A DNA stretch of 63,788 nucleotides, from positions 1 through 63,788 of the forward strand of contig UQYM01000013.1 in assembly GCA_900545315.1 (NCBI GenBank), written 5' to 3'. Shown here one piece after another: positions 44,330-54,039 of this stretch (position 1 is its first letter; every line of letters starts with the position of its first letter). The stretch is from an uncultured Alistipes sp. GTDB taxonomy: Bacteria > Bacteroidota > Bacteroidia > Bacteroidales > Rikenellaceae. Under the pieces are notes generated by a model, which was given only the letters and a program-made list of their open reading frames with translations, was not told the origin of the DNA and searched no databases. The position numbers were made by a program, and so were the translations under genes.

Positions 44330-45737
44330 ACTTGTCAGCAGTTGTATCTTGCGGTGCATAGGCAAAGGTAAGCCCTTGCAGCTTATCCCAGGCTCCGCGC
44401 GTGAAGTCCGGAATCTTGACCGGCATACCGCCCGCTTCGACCGATCTCTCGGTTAGTTCAACCAGCGAGCTCCATTCGGCCGCATCGTATACATCCTGAT
44501 CGAGTGGCAATCCGTTGCGCAGGCAGTAGATCAGTCGTGAATCCATGATGAAGTCCATGCCTCCGTGGCCACCCACCTCCCGGGCCTTCTCTCCGTACGC
44601 CTTCGTGATGGGGTGTTCGTAACGTTCGAGCAGGTCGGCCAGCGCTTCGGAATCCAACCCCTCTGGTGCTACCGAATCGAGAGCGATCTGCGGGATCGGA
44701 TACTTTTGGGCAAAGCCACGGGTGCCGACAACCTGATGAATCCGACTGTATGGCCGTGGCGTGGTCACATCGTGCTGGATCATGATCGTTTTGCCTTTGG
44801 CGGTGCGGATAATCGTTGTATTGACATCCCCGAGTTTGTACTCCCGTTTGGCAAAATTACTCTCCGGTCCGTGGTGCAGGATGGCGGCATCGGTCAGGCC
44901 AAATTGATCGGTAGAGACCGAAACCAGATACTCCATCCGATCGCCCCGGTGGATATTCAGGATCTGGGCAATTGGCCCCAATCCGTGCGTTGGATAGGGG
45001 TTGCCGGTATGGGCTGCGTTGTATTTCAGACGCCACATGTCATGATAACCGGTCGAGTCATCCATACAGTAGCCCCGAAGATCGTGGTTGTATGCCCCTT
45101 CGGTGTGGATTACCTCTCCGAACAGCCCCTGTTGAGCCATGTTGAGGGTCGCCATCTCGAAAAAGTCGTAGCAACAATTTTCGAGCATCATGCAGTGGCG
45201 ACGGGTCTTTTCAGCCGTATTGACTAACTGCCAGCATTCGTCGATCGTCAGTGCAGCAGGAACCTCTGTGGCTACATGCTTGCCATGTTCCATGGCATAG
45301 ACGGCGATCGGCGTGTGCAACTCCCAGTCGGTGCAGACATAGACCAGATCGATATCCTCACGTTCACAAACCTGTTTCCACAACTCCTCCTCCCCGCAGT
45401 AGGCAGCCGCCTGGGGAAGTCCGGCATCGGCCAGAATCTGTTGCGCACGATCGATGTAGGCGGGAACCAGATCGCACAGAGCGACGATTTTGACTCCGTC
45501 GATCTGCGTATAGCGTTGGACTGCGCTGCTGCCGCGCGCCCCCAAGCCGATAAAGGCCATGCGCACCGTGTCAATCGGATCACACCGCAACTGCAGTACA
45601 TCTTGTTGGCCTGCAGGACGGGCTGGCTCCGGGAATTCGATCAGGTGGCTTTGTTGATTGTTGGTGCTACAGCCGTGGAGCAGCAATGATGCGGTGAGTG
45701 TCAGTGCTGTGAACAGAAACAGTAGTGATCGTCTCAT
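44328..45737 (-). CDS. GH109-type lipoprotein, alpha-N-acetylgalactosaminidase-like
   Basis: A 469-residue exported lipoprotein (signal peptide ending LLLHGC, Cys23) with a Gfo/Idh/MocA Rossmann fold. IGLGARGSSAVQRY near residues 63-76 binds NAD. TEVPAALTIDECWQL, EGAYNHDLRGYC and GNPYPTHGLGPIAQILNI are signatures of glycoside hydrolase family 109, which removes alpha-linked GalNAc (blood group A, mucin cores) by a redox mechanism with bound NAD. Length is close to the characterised Elizabethkingia enzyme plus a lipoprotein leader. It precedes the NahK-like kinase gene and sits in a region of mucin and fucose enzymes. Activity on other GalNAc-like sugars is possible. Confidence 0.9.
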   Translation of the reverse strand: MRRSLLFLFTALTLTASLLLHGCSTNNQQSHLIEFPEPARPAGQQDVLQLRCDPIDTVRMAFIGLGARGSSAVQRYTQIDGVKIVALCDLVPAYIDRAQQILADAGLPQAAAYCGEEELWKQVCEREDIDLVYVCTDWELHTPIAVYAMEHGKHVATEVPAALTIDECWQLVNTAEKTRRHCMMLENCCYDFFEMATLNMAQQGLFGEVIHTEGAYNHDLRGYCMDDSTGYHDMWRLKYNAAHTGNPYPTHGLGPIAQILNIHRGDRMEYLVSVSTDQFGLTDAAILHHGPESNFAKREYKLGDVNTTIIRTAKGKTIMIQHDVTTPRPYSRIHQVVGTRGFAQKYPIPQIALDSVAPEGLDSEALADLLERYEHPITKAYGEKAREVGGHGGMDFIMDSRLIYCLRNGLPLDQDVYDAAEWSSLVELTERSVEAGGMPVKIPDFTRGAWDKLQGLTFAYAPQDTTADK

Positions 45738-46010
45738 CAGTTGTCAGGTTTATTGTAGGTTAGCTGTGTAAAGATAAGAAAATATTTATTCAGATGGATT
45801 AAGTCTTGTCGAGGGTTATGGAATTCGGTTCGTGACGGGACTTTGATTGGTGTGTCATGTGCCGTTTGATGTGAAACGGATGCTCTTGTCGGGATGTGTC
45901 ATGTGGCTTTTGTTTGATTCATAACGGTTTTCCCTGAGACATGGATCGTTGTATATCGAGATCGTACGGTGGTTTGGCCGCGTGTCTTGAGTCACGATCG
46001 TGGCGAGTCA
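45738..46010. other. Intergenic stretch upstream of GH109
   Basis: I see no gene. The minus strand at 45769-45776 reads TATCTTTA, one mismatch from the TAnnTTTG -7 consensus, 32 bases before the GH109 ATG, and is a possible promoter. Confidence 0.35.
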
Positions 46011-46052
46011 TGTGAATAAAAAAAGCTGCCGGCAAAAAATGCCGGCAGCTTT
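46011..46052 (-). terminator. Intrinsic terminator of the GH92 gene
   Basis: A perfect 13-bp stem (46022-46034 with 46040-46052) with a five-base loop. The minus strand continues into a T run. It lies about 80 bases past the GH92 stop. Confidence 0.88.
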
Positions 46053-46133
46053 AGTGCTTTCAGTCGATTGATAGCTTGTAATCGTTTTGCTGTAAAATGC
46101 GGTTACCGTCAATCGAACCTTATCTTGGATGCT

Positions 46134-48473
46134 TTATTCACCTTGCGTCAGCGAATAGGGACGCTGCTCAGGAGTGAAGAGCCGTTTTTTGTTGGGTTTC
46201 GGACCCATAACGAAATTCAACTCTCCGCCATTCATAATCTGATCGTGCGTCAGGTAGGCCGTTTTGACCGGCTCACCGTTCAACGTTACGCTCTGTACAT
46301 AACGGTTTTTGTCGCTCACTTTGTCGGCACGGATCACCAGACTCTTGCCGTTTTCAAAGTTAACCTTCATATAGGGCAGGTAGGGCGCTCCAATTACATA
46401 CTGATCGGTGCCCGGAGCTACCGGATAGAAGCCCATAGCTGTGAAGATGTACCAAGCCGACATCTGACCGCAGTCATCATTGCCGCACAGACCGTCGATG
46501 TTGTTTTTGTACATCTTGTTCATGATCTCGCGTACCCAATATTGGGTTTTCCACGGTTGTGAAGTCCAAGCGTAGAGGTAAGGAATGTGCTGGCTCACCT
46601 CGTTGCCGTGTACATAGTTGCCCAGAATACCATCGCGAGTCACATCTTCGGTCTCGGCAAAGAACTCGTCAGGCAGGTACATCGTGAAGATGGAATCCAA
46701 CTTCTCGATGAAACGTTTGTCACCACCCATGTAGGCCTTCAACCCTTCGACATCTTGCGGAGCGTAGAACGAATAGTTCCAGGAGTTACCCTCCAGGAAA
46801 CCTTCACCGTGGGTGCCCAGCGGATGGAAATCCTTTTTCCAGGTGCCATCGCTGTAACGGGCACGAGCCAACCCTAAATTACGATCAAAGACGTTGCGGT
46901 AGTTCAAAGCACGTTTTTTGTAGGTTGCAGCAATCTCGTCTTCGCCCATGTCTTTGGCCGTTTTGTAAATGGTCCAGTCATCGAAGGCATATTCCAGCGT
47001 ATTTGATGCTCCGGTCGAATTTTTGTCGAACGGAACATAACCCAACTCCATGTACTCCTTCAGGTTGCCGTAGTAAGGAATCGTTGAGCTGCTGACCATC
47101 GCCTCGAGGGCCAACGGCTTGTCCACCTTGATTCCTTTCGCAATGGCATCTGCCAATACCGGAACCGCATGGTAGCCGATCATGCAGAAGTTCTCATTAC
47201 CCATGTGAGACCATACCGGGAGTGCATGATGGATGCTCTGTTTGTAGTGCATCAACATAGATTCGATCATGTCGGTGTTTCGTTCGCGGTTGATGATGTT
47301 GTACAAAGGCATCAGCGCACGATAGGTGTCCCACAACGAGAAGATCGTATAGTTGGTGAACCCGTCAGCTTGGTGGATGTTTTGATCCAGACCACGGTAC
47401 TGACCATCCACATCCATATAAACCGACGGATTGATCAGTGTGTGATAAAGTGAGGTGTAGAGCATGGCCAACTGATCGTCCGTCCCTTCGGCCTCGATGA
47501 TGTGCAGCTCTTTTGCCCAGGCGTTGCGTGCTTCGGCAGCGATCTGTTCGAAACTCTTGTTGCCGGCCTCAGCCTCGAGGTTTTTCATGGCACCTTCGGT
47601 GCTGACCGCCGAAAGACCAACTTTGATCTCCAGGGTGGGATCGTTTGCCAAATCAAAGTCGAAATAGCATACGATCTGACGGCCCTGAATGTCGGGGAAA
47701 TTGTGATTGGGCTTGAATTTGGCCAGATGTCCCATGTATTGGGGCTTTTTGTGGTCCACGTAACCGTAGTTGTTGAACGGTTTCGAGAACTTCATGGCAA
47801 AATAGGTGTAGTTGGCACGTGCCCACCCGTTGGTGATGCGGTAACCCACCAGCGTCGAGTCGTTCAGAACCTGCACGCTGGCCCACAAAACTTTGCCGTC
47901 GTAGTTGTAGATGGCGTGGTTCATGTCCAGGATGATACGTGTGGTGTCGGCATCGGCCGGATAGGTGTAACGGTGTATGCCGGTACGCTCGGTGGCGGTC
48001 AGCTGCGCTTTCACACCATAGTCAGAGAGCATCACCTCGTAGTAACCCGGAGTGGCGATCTCCGTGTCGTGTGAAAAGCGTGAACGGTAACCGGAATCGG
48101 GATCGGTAGCAGTGCCCGGATTGAGTTTCAGGGGACCGGTGGTCGGCATGATCAGAATATCACCCAGATCGGAGTGGCCCGTGCCACTGAAATGGGTGTG
48201 GCTGAAGCCGACGATGGTCGAATCCTTATGCTGGTAACCTGCACAGTATTCGTAAGCACGTGGCTGGTAAACTCCATTGACGTTGTGCGGAATGGTATCC
48301 GTGTCGGGACTCAACGCAACGATGCCGTGCGGTACACAAGCCCCCGGAAATACGTGTCCCATTTTGTTGGTGCCGATGATCGGGTTGACCCGATCCACTG
48401 CACTGGGCTGCTGGGCGGAGAGGGTCATGGCTCCCGCCATCAAAAGCAGTGAAAGGCCGAATGTTTTCTTCAT
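46134..48473 (-). CDS. GH92 alpha-mannosidase, secreted
   Basis: A 779-residue family 92 glycosidase, a calcium-dependent inverting exo-alpha-mannosidase acting on host or fungal mannans and N-glycans. The signal peptide MKKTFGLSLLLMAGAMTLSA is followed by VDRVNPIIGTNKMGHVFPGA, the family's N-terminal mark. Other conserved stretches are GFSHTHFSGTGHSD, FSLWDTYRALMP near 375-386, GNSWNYSFYAPQD near 567 and LCGNDDCGQMSAWYIF near 663. The NExSxxI-type segment EVSQHIPYLYAW near 628 is also present. ATG 48473 is chosen because it starts the signal peptide; an upstream frame to 48536 is rejected. It is divergent from the GH29 fucosidase gene. Linkage preference cannot be read. Confidence 0.95.
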   Translation of the reverse strand: MKKTFGLSLLLMAGAMTLSAQQPSAVDRVNPIIGTNKMGHVFPGACVPHGIVALSPDTDTIPHNVNGVYQPRAYEYCAGYQHKDSTIVGFSHTHFSGTGHSDLGDILIMPTTGPLKLNPGTATDPDSGYRSRFSHDTEIATPGYYEVMLSDYGVKAQLTATERTGIHRYTYPADADTTRIILDMNHAIYNYDGKVLWASVQVLNDSTLVGYRITNGWARANYTYFAMKFSKPFNNYGYVDHKKPQYMGHLAKFKPNHNFPDIQGRQIVCYFDFDLANDPTLEIKVGLSAVSTEGAMKNLEAEAGNKSFEQIAAEARNAWAKELHIIEAEGTDDQLAMLYTSLYHTLINPSVYMDVDGQYRGLDQNIHQADGFTNYTIFSLWDTYRALMPLYNIINRERNTDMIESMLMHYKQSIHHALPVWSHMGNENFCMIGYHAVPVLADAIAKGIKVDKPLALEAMVSSSTIPYYGNLKEYMELGYVPFDKNSTGASNTLEYAFDDWTIYKTAKDMGEDEIAATYKKRALNYRNVFDRNLGLARARYSDGTWKKDFHPLGTHGEGFLEGNSWNYSFYAPQDVEGLKAYMGGDKRFIEKLDSIFTMYLPDEFFAETEDVTRDGILGNYVHGNEVSQHIPYLYAWTSQPWKTQYWVREIMNKMYKNNIDGLCGNDDCGQMSAWYIFTAMGFYPVAPGTDQYVIGAPYLPYMKVNFENGKSLVIRADKVSDKNRYVQSVTLNGEPVKTAYLTHDQIMNGGELNFVMGPKPNKKRLFTPEQRPYSLTQGE

Positions 48474-48518
48474 ATCTCTCTTCGGTATGAAATTGATTAT
48501 GGTTTTAACAAAGGTCCT

Positions 48519-48526
48519 CAAAGATA
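48519..48526 (-). promoter_or_regulatory. Putative -7 element of the GH92 gene
   Basis: The minus strand reads TATCTTTG (TAnnTTTG), 45 bases upstream of the GH92 ATG. It faces away from the GH29 element. Confidence 0.5.
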
Positions 48527-48686
48527 GCGATTTCACCTGGATTTATGCGCTCCAGCCACTGGAATTCGCAGAAAAGGGGGCCGATATCCGATGTTTGAGA
48601 GTGGTGTAGCCGCCTACGAGTGGTGCGAAAGGTGACAATTTCGGCGTGTAAAGGCGTAGGAAATTAGGAATTGCCCGTTTTTTTGT

Positions 48687-48694
48687 TACCTTTG
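48687..48694 (+). promoter_or_regulatory. Putative -7 element of the GH29 gene
   Basis: TACCTTTG (TAnnTTTG) lies 35 bases upstream of the GH29 ATG. Confidence 0.5.
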
Positions 48695-48729
48695 GAACAA
48701 ATCTTTTACTGAATACTGACCAAATCATT

Positions 48730-50028
48730 ATGAAAAAAATTTTTGTATCGTTGCTGCTCTTGGCGGCCTTTTCGCTGCAACTCTCGGCACAGGACAAATA
48801 TGTGCCCACCGAAGAGAATCTGCGCAACCGTGAAAAATTTCAGGATGACAAGTTCGGCATTTTTATCCACTGGGGCATTTACAGCATGTTGGGTGCCGGC
48901 GAGTGGGCGCTCGAACTGAACAAACTGGATGCAAAAGAGTATGCCAAACTGGCTTCCGGATTCTATCCCTCGAAGTTCAATGCGGCGGAGTGGGTCGCAG
49001 CTATCAAAGAGTCTGGGGCCAAGTATATTACCATTACTTCGCGTCATCACGACGGCTTCTCGATGTTCAAGACGAAATATTCGGATTACAACATCGTCGA
49101 TGCAACCCCATTCGGACGTGATATTATTAAAGAGCTCTCCGAGGAGTGCCAAAAACAGGGCATCGGTCTCCACTTTTATTATTCGCACATGGACTGGACC
49201 CGTCCGGACTATTATCCGCTGGGTAAACATGGCCACAATACCGGTCGTACCGAACATGGCGAATGGAAAGATTACTGGAATTTCATGAACAACCAGCTGA
49301 CCGAACTGTTGACCAACTACGGTCCGATCGGAGCAATCTGGTTCGATGGTTGGTGGGACAAACCTTTCGATGAGTGCTGGCAGCTCGACAAACAGTACAA
49401 GTTGATTCACAGTTTGCAGCCGGGTTGTATGATCGGTAATAACCACCATCAGAAACCGTTTGACGGTGAGGATTTCCAGATGTTCGAGCGTGATCTGCCG
49501 GGACAGAATACCTCCGGTTTCTCGCCCGATTCGGAGATTGGTACACTGCCGCTGGAGACTTGCCAGACTATGAATGGCATGTGGGGCTATCAGATCGACG
49601 ACCAGAACTACAAATCGCCCAAAGAGTTGATTCAGTATCTGGTGCAGGCAGCCGGCAATGACGCCAACCTGTTGTTGAATATCGGTCCGCAGCCCAACGG
49701 TGAACTTCCGGCTTTGGCCATCGATCGTCTCAAGGAGATGGGGAAATGGATGAAGGTTTATGGTGAAACAATCTATGGTACGCGTGGAGGCATTGTGCCG
49801 CAGCGTGCATGGGGTGTGACCACTCAGAAAGACAACAAACTCTATGTGCATATCCTCGACCTTCAGGACGATGCTCTGTTCCTGCCCATCACCGACAAGA
49901 AGGTGAAAAAAGCGGTTCGGTTTGTGGACAACCAGCCGGTGAAATTCTCGCAGGATAAAGATGGCGTTCTGTTGCACCTCGGTGAGGTTCCGACCGACAT
50001 TGACTACGTGGTTACGCTGGAGTTTTAA
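48730..50028 (+). CDS. GH29 alpha-L-fucosidase, secreted
   Basis: A 432-residue retaining alpha-L-fucosidase. A signal peptide (MKKIFVSLLLLAAFSLQLSA) precedes the catalytic barrel. KFGIFIHWGIYSMLGAGEW near residues 40-58, ITITSRHHDGFSMF near 98-111 and YYSHMDWTRPDYYP are substrate-site motifs. AIWFDGWWD carries the probable nucleophile D206. LLLNIGPQPNGELP near 315-328 closes the barrel. A short C-terminal beta domain follows. The size and sequence suggest the substrate-specific subgroup acting on Lewis-type alpha-1,3/1,4-fucose, but this is not certain. It is divergent from GH92 and 1 kb upstream of a GH95 fucosidase. Confidence 0.95.
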   Translation: MKKIFVSLLLLAAFSLQLSAQDKYVPTEENLRNREKFQDDKFGIFIHWGIYSMLGAGEWALELNKLDAKEYAKLASGFYPSKFNAAEWVAAIKESGAKYITITSRHHDGFSMFKTKYSDYNIVDATPFGRDIIKELSEECQKQGIGLHFYYSHMDWTRPDYYPLGKHGHNTGRTEHGEWKDYWNFMNNQLTELLTNYGPIGAIWFDGWWDKPFDECWQLDKQYKLIHSLQPGCMIGNNHHQKPFDGEDFQMFERDLPGQNTSGFSPDSEIGTLPLETCQTMNGMWGYQIDDQNYKSPKELIQYLVQAAGNDANLLLNIGPQPNGELPALAIDRLKEMGKWMKVYGETIYGTRGGIVPQRAWGVTTQKDNKLYVHILDLQDDALFLPITDKKVKKAVRFVDNQPVKFSQDKDGVLLHLGEVPTDIDYVVTLEF

Positions 50029-50612
50029 TGTAACGGCGAGAGCACGTGCGAACTCGTTGGAGTGGTTTCATGTCGGCGCAACGGGGCGAAGAAGGGTAAG
50101 TAATCAGCTTTGATCTTCGATAAGAGAGCTCTATTCGGAACAAGTGTCATGCGGATTGTTACCAGAAGAGAGAGGCGTGAATAGGGATTATGCCTGTTTC
50201 GGTTGAAGCGAAATCTTTGTTGAAACGTGCAGACTTGCAGATTTGCATTGCAAAGTTTCTGGATTCAATTCGTTTGTCAAGTCCCCGCATAGTGTCGCCG
50301 GATTTTTAAGCCTATGCAATTTCGCCCCTCTTTCATGCGTGTCGCAGTGATTTCGGAACTATCCGATTGACTTCTCTGTCCGTACGCACTGCAGCGTTTC
50401 AGAGAGGACATGAGCCGAACGCCAGGCCTTATACAAGGTCAGATGATAATAAAAGAGGTAGCCACTCAAGGCTGCCTCTTTTTTTATTCACAGGTATGGG
50501 GCGTAGTTTAATTGGAATCGTGGTTATTGATTTGATCGAATAACGGTTTGTATTTCAGATAATCGGGTTGGATTGAAAGATTGGGCCTGTTTGTCGGATG
50601 GTAGGCGTGCGC
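50029..50612. other. Intergenic stretch after GH29
   Basis: About 580 bases containing one terminator (listed separately) and no recognisable gene. Confidence 0.45.
50452..50488. terminator. Bidirectional hairpin terminator
   Basis: An 11-bp stem (50453-50463 with 50470-50480, one G-T pair) with a six-base loop. It has a T run on the plus strand and TTTTATT on the minus strand. It can end GH29 read-through and the transcript of the gene remnant opposite. Confidence 0.75.
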
Positions 50613-50921
50613 TCACTTCCATCGGTTTTGGAGGTGAAGCATGATCTTTCGCTCTTGATTGTAAACGCTTTGGATCTGTTTGGGTGTTAAGAATTTGCGA
50701 TATTCGTTGTAAAATTTTTCGCGAATGTCTAAAATCTTGCGACTCCGTTCAAACTGAGCTTTAATGGCCTGTTCGACCTCTTCATCCGAGCGTGTGGAGC
50801 CTTTGTGGGAAATCTTCGTAGCACGGGCTTCCCAAATCTCTTTACAATAACGGCAGTAGGTGTCAATAAACTTTTTGCTCGTGGCCTTGTCAAAAGCTAA
50901 TGCCGTGGCAATATGTTCGGA
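50613..50921 (-). pseudogene. Remnant of a Spy-like small periplasmic protein gene
   Basis: An open minus-strand frame of about 102 codons ends in TGA (50613-50615) and begins right after an in-frame TAG (50922-50924), with no usable start codon at its beginning. It reads as a natural charged helical protein, with ALAFDKATSKKFIDTYCRY, RKILDIREKFYNEYRKFL and TPKQIQSVYNQERK. This resembles the C-terminal two thirds of small Spy/CpxP-like helical periplasmic proteins of Bacteroidales; that family call is from memory and approximate. The sequence just upstream in another frame gives IQRRIDS, so a frameshift plus loss of the N-terminus and signal peptide is likely. It lies between two fucosidase genes on the opposite strand. 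Confidence 0.6.
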
Positions 50922-51089
50922 CTATCTATTCTCCGTTGTATGGAGTTCACCCTTATAGAGATGCGTTAGGTGTTTTCGGGAAATTTTTGTAAATTAGAAC
51001 CTCATTCCTCTCTGCTACAATTTGATCGAATTGAGAATTTGTGGTGTAAAGAAAAGTGTAAATTTTGTTTTTTCAGGTAAATTTTAGTT

Positions 51090-53420
51090 ATGAGAAACAT
51101 GAGATTGAAGGTGCAAACGTTGATCTCGTTTTGTGTTTTGATGGGTGTGGCCTTGCTGTCCTTCGGTGAACTATGTGCAGCCCCTAAAAAACAGCCGACT
51201 CGGCAGGTGTTGTGGTACACCCGCCCTGCTTCGAACTGGATGAAGGAGGCTTTGCCAATCGGTAATGGTCGGATCGGGGCTATGATTTTCGGTGGCCTGC
51301 CTGTCGAACGGGTGCAATTTAACGACAAAACCCTCTGGACAGGTAGTACGACAGTGCGTGGTGCTTACCAAAATTTCGGAAATATTTTTATTGATTTCGG
51401 GGCGCAGGGAGAACAGCCTTATAGCGAATATCGTCACGAGCTTGATCTTGACGATGCCTTGGCAAAAGTGACTTATAAACAGAATGGCGTTGTTTATCAC
51501 CGCGAATATCTGGCCAGCTATCCCGATAATGTGATCGCGATGCGTTTTACAGCCGACAAAAAGGGGAAGATCTCATTCTCCGTGCGTATGGACGATGCCC
51601 ACCCGGGAGTGTGCAAAGTCTCCGAAAATGCGATTACGATCTCGGGCAAACTGACCCTGCTCTCCTACTATGCAAAACTGGTGGTCTTGCATGAGGGTGG
51701 ACAATTGGAGTCAGGAGATTCGACACTAACCTTGACCGGTGCCGATGCGGCGACACTGTTGCTTTGTGCAGTCACCGATTACGATCCGAAAAGTCCCGAT
51801 TATCTGACCCATTCGGATTGGATAGCTGCCAGCGATTTTTGTATGGACCAGGCTGTCAAGAAAGGCTATGCCGCGATTCGTGCGGACCATTTGGCTGATT
51901 ATCGGGCGTTGTATGGTCGTCTGTCGTTGAACCTGGGGGATGTTACACCAACCATCCCGACCGATGAACTGTTTGTCCGCTATAACAATGGCGAGTACAA
52001 TCCGGCTGCTGATGTGCTCTATTTCCAGTATGGTCGCTACCTGTCGATTGCCTCTTCGCGTCCCGGACTCGATCTGCCTTCGAATTTGCAAGGGCTTTGG
52101 AACGATAGCAACACCCCGCCTTGGGAAAGTGATATCCACTCCAATATTAATGTGCAGATGAACTACTGGCCTGTCGAACCGACCAACCTGGCCGAATGCC
52201 ATGAACCCTTTGTTAATTACATCTATAACGAGTCGCAACTGCATGACTCATGGAAAAAGATGGCGGCAGAGTTGGATTGTTCCGGGTGGACGCTGAAGAC
52301 CCAGAATAACATCTTCGGGTATTCCGATTGGAAGTGGAACCGACCGGCAAACGCTTGGTACTGTATGCATGTCTGGGATAAGTACCGATTCAATCCCGAT
52401 AGTCTCTACCTGGCCAATGTGGCCTATCCGGTGATGAAATCCGCTTGTCAATTCTGGTTTGACCGGTTGATTGTCGATGATGACGGTAAATTGGTGGCTC
52501 CCAACGAGTGGTCACCGGAACATGGTCCGTGGGAGGCCGGTATTCCCTATGCCCAGCAGTTGATTTGGGATCTGTTCAGTACGACGTTGGAGGCGGGACA
52601 GATTCTCGGAAATGATCCACAATTTGTGGAAGAGTTGAAAGGAAAACTTTCGCGTCTCGATCAAGGGTTGACAATCGGTTCGTGGGGCCAACTGCGTGAG
52701 TGGAAGCACCAGGAGGACGACTCTACCGAACAACATCGTCACGTTTCGCACCTGATCGGACTCTATCCCGGCCATTCCATCTCACCGGCTCTCGATACGG
52801 TGTATGCAGCGGCTGCGCATCGTACTTTGATCGACCGCGGAGATTACGGTACCGGCTGGAGCCGTGCCTGGAAAATTGCCTTTTGGGCACGCATGTTCGA
52901 TGGGGATCATGCCCATCTGATTTTGCGAAATGCCATGGAGTTGACCGATAATATCGGTACCAGCTACCAAACCTACAAGGGAAGTGGCAGCGGAATCTAT
53001 ACGAACCTGTTTGATGCCCATCCGCCGTTCCAGATCGATGGAAATTTCGGTGCAACGGCCGGCGTTATCGAGATGCTGTTGCAGAGTCAGCTCGGAGAGT
53101 TGCATCTGTTGCCGGCATTGCCGACCGTTTGGGCGACCGGCGAGGTCAAAGGGGCCCGTGGTCGTGGAGGTTATGAAGTGGATATGACCTGGGAAAACCG
53201 TCATCTAACCACTGCGGTCGTGCGTGCAACACGTGATGGTTCTTGCACAGTGCGTACCGATGTGCCTGTCCAGGTCCGGGTGGCTGGCACGTCTTATAAG
53301 GACCGTTCAGCTAAAAAAGAGGTTTTGGCGACGAGTCAACCCGTTGCAGGAGGCTACTATTTGACCACATTCCCGGTGCATCAGGGTGGCAGTTATCGCC
53401 TCGATGCGGTGGCACAGTAA
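51090..53420 (+). CDS. GH95 alpha-1,2-L-fucosidase-type enzyme, secreted
   Basis: A 776-residue inverting family 95 glycosidase, normally removing alpha-1,2-fucose from H antigen, mucin and milk glycans. After a signal peptide (about 1-31), VLWYTRPASNWMKEALPIGN opens the N-terminal beta domain. The catalytic alpha/alpha barrel shows NLQGLWNDSNTPPWESDIHS and NINVQMNYWP near 331-360, and NEWSPEHGPWEAG, in which E477 is the likely general acid. RHVSHLIGLYPGHSI and FQIDGNFGATAGVIEMLLQS follow. Some GH95 members act on L-galactose, so this is the best but not only reading. The next gene, 115 bases on, encodes a fucose/rhamnose mutarotase and is probably cotranscribed. Confidence 0.95.
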   Translation: MRNMRLKVQTLISFCVLMGVALLSFGELCAAPKKQPTRQVLWYTRPASNWMKEALPIGNGRIGAMIFGGLPVERVQFNDKTLWTGSTTVRGAYQNFGNIFIDFGAQGEQPYSEYRHELDLDDALAKVTYKQNGVVYHREYLASYPDNVIAMRFTADKKGKISFSVRMDDAHPGVCKVSENAITISGKLTLLSYYAKLVVLHEGGQLESGDSTLTLTGADAATLLLCAVTDYDPKSPDYLTHSDWIAASDFCMDQAVKKGYAAIRADHLADYRALYGRLSLNLGDVTPTIPTDELFVRYNNGEYNPAADVLYFQYGRYLSIASSRPGLDLPSNLQGLWNDSNTPPWESDIHSNINVQMNYWPVEPTNLAECHEPFVNYIYNESQLHDSWKKMAAELDCSGWTLKTQNNIFGYSDWKWNRPANAWYCMHVWDKYRFNPDSLYLANVAYPVMKSACQFWFDRLIVDDDGKLVAPNEWSPEHGPWEAGIPYAQQLIWDLFSTTLEAGQILGNDPQFVEELKGKLSRLDQGLTIGSWGQLREWKHQEDDSTEQHRHVSHLIGLYPGHSISPALDTVYAAAAHRTLIDRGDYGTGWSRAWKIAFWARMFDGDHAHLILRNAMELTDNIGTSYQTYKGSGSGIYTNLFDAHPPFQIDGNFGATAGVIEMLLQSQLGELHLLPALPTVWATGEVKGARGRGGYEVDMTWENRHLTTAVVRATRDGSCTVRTDVPVQVRVAGTSYKDRSAKKEVLATSQPVAGGYYLTTFPVHQGGSYRLDAVAQ

Positions 53421-53535
53421 TTGACGGAGCGGGTTGATATAGTGTTGGTGTTGCTGTGGAGTGCTGAGTGCAGGTAATATCCATCAAGGATATTACTTCG
53501 ATTGATTGTATGTTTAACTTAAAACCGTAAAATTA

Positions 53536-53859
53536 ATGAAACGTTACGACAGTGTGATTCGGGTACGTCCCGAAAAGCTCGAAGAGTATAAGCGGTTGCA
53601 TGCTGAGGTGTGGCCTGGTGTCAGCAAAATGATTGCTGAATGTGGGTTGCGCAATTATAGTATTTACTATAAGGATGGCTATCTGTTCAGCTATTACGAG
53701 TATGTCGGAGATGATTACGAGGCGGATATGGCCAAGATGGCGGCTGACCCGGAGACACAACGCTGGTGGGCTGTATGCGAACCTTGTCAAGAACCGCTCG
53801 AAACGCGTGCCGAAGGCGAGTGGTGGGCCTCAATGGAGGAGGTTTTTCACCAGGACTGA
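53536..53859 (+). CDS. L-fucose/L-rhamnose mutarotase (RhaM family)
   Basis: A 107-residue ferredoxin-like protein of the L-rhamnose mutarotase family (formerly DUF718), which interconverts alpha and beta anomers of a 6-deoxy-L-hexose. RVRPEKLEEYKRLHAEVWP near residues 9-27 holds the conserved catalytic His, NYSIYYKDGYLFSYYEYVG near 40-58 the sugar-contacting Tyr residues, and TQRWWAVCEPCQEP near 74-87 the C-terminal Trp pair. It directly follows a GH95 fucosidase, so L-fucose is the more likely substrate here. It has no signal peptide and should act in the cytoplasm, implying that fucose is imported by a transporter outside this window. Confidence 0.9.
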   Translation: MKRYDSVIRVRPEKLEEYKRLHAEVWPGVSKMIAECGLRNYSIYYKDGYLFSYYEYVGDDYEADMAKMAADPETQRWWAVCEPCQEPLETRAEGEWWASMEEVFHQD

Positions 53860-54039
53860 TCGGTTGCGACCGAACTACAAATTAGGATTCGATCGATGCA
53901 CAGGGAGCCTGAATGCCTGGATGAGGTAATGAAGGGGAAAGATAAGAGCAACTTTAAATCGTCCGATGGCAGGCGTAGGGGTTGTTCCACAGTGCTTCCG
54001 GTCGTAAGCAGATTAAGCTATTTCCCTGCTGGCAGTAAA

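Noticed and set aside
48706..49977. 423-codon frame opposite the GH29 gene
   Set aside because: Antisense shadow; GH29 has signal peptide and catalytic motifs.
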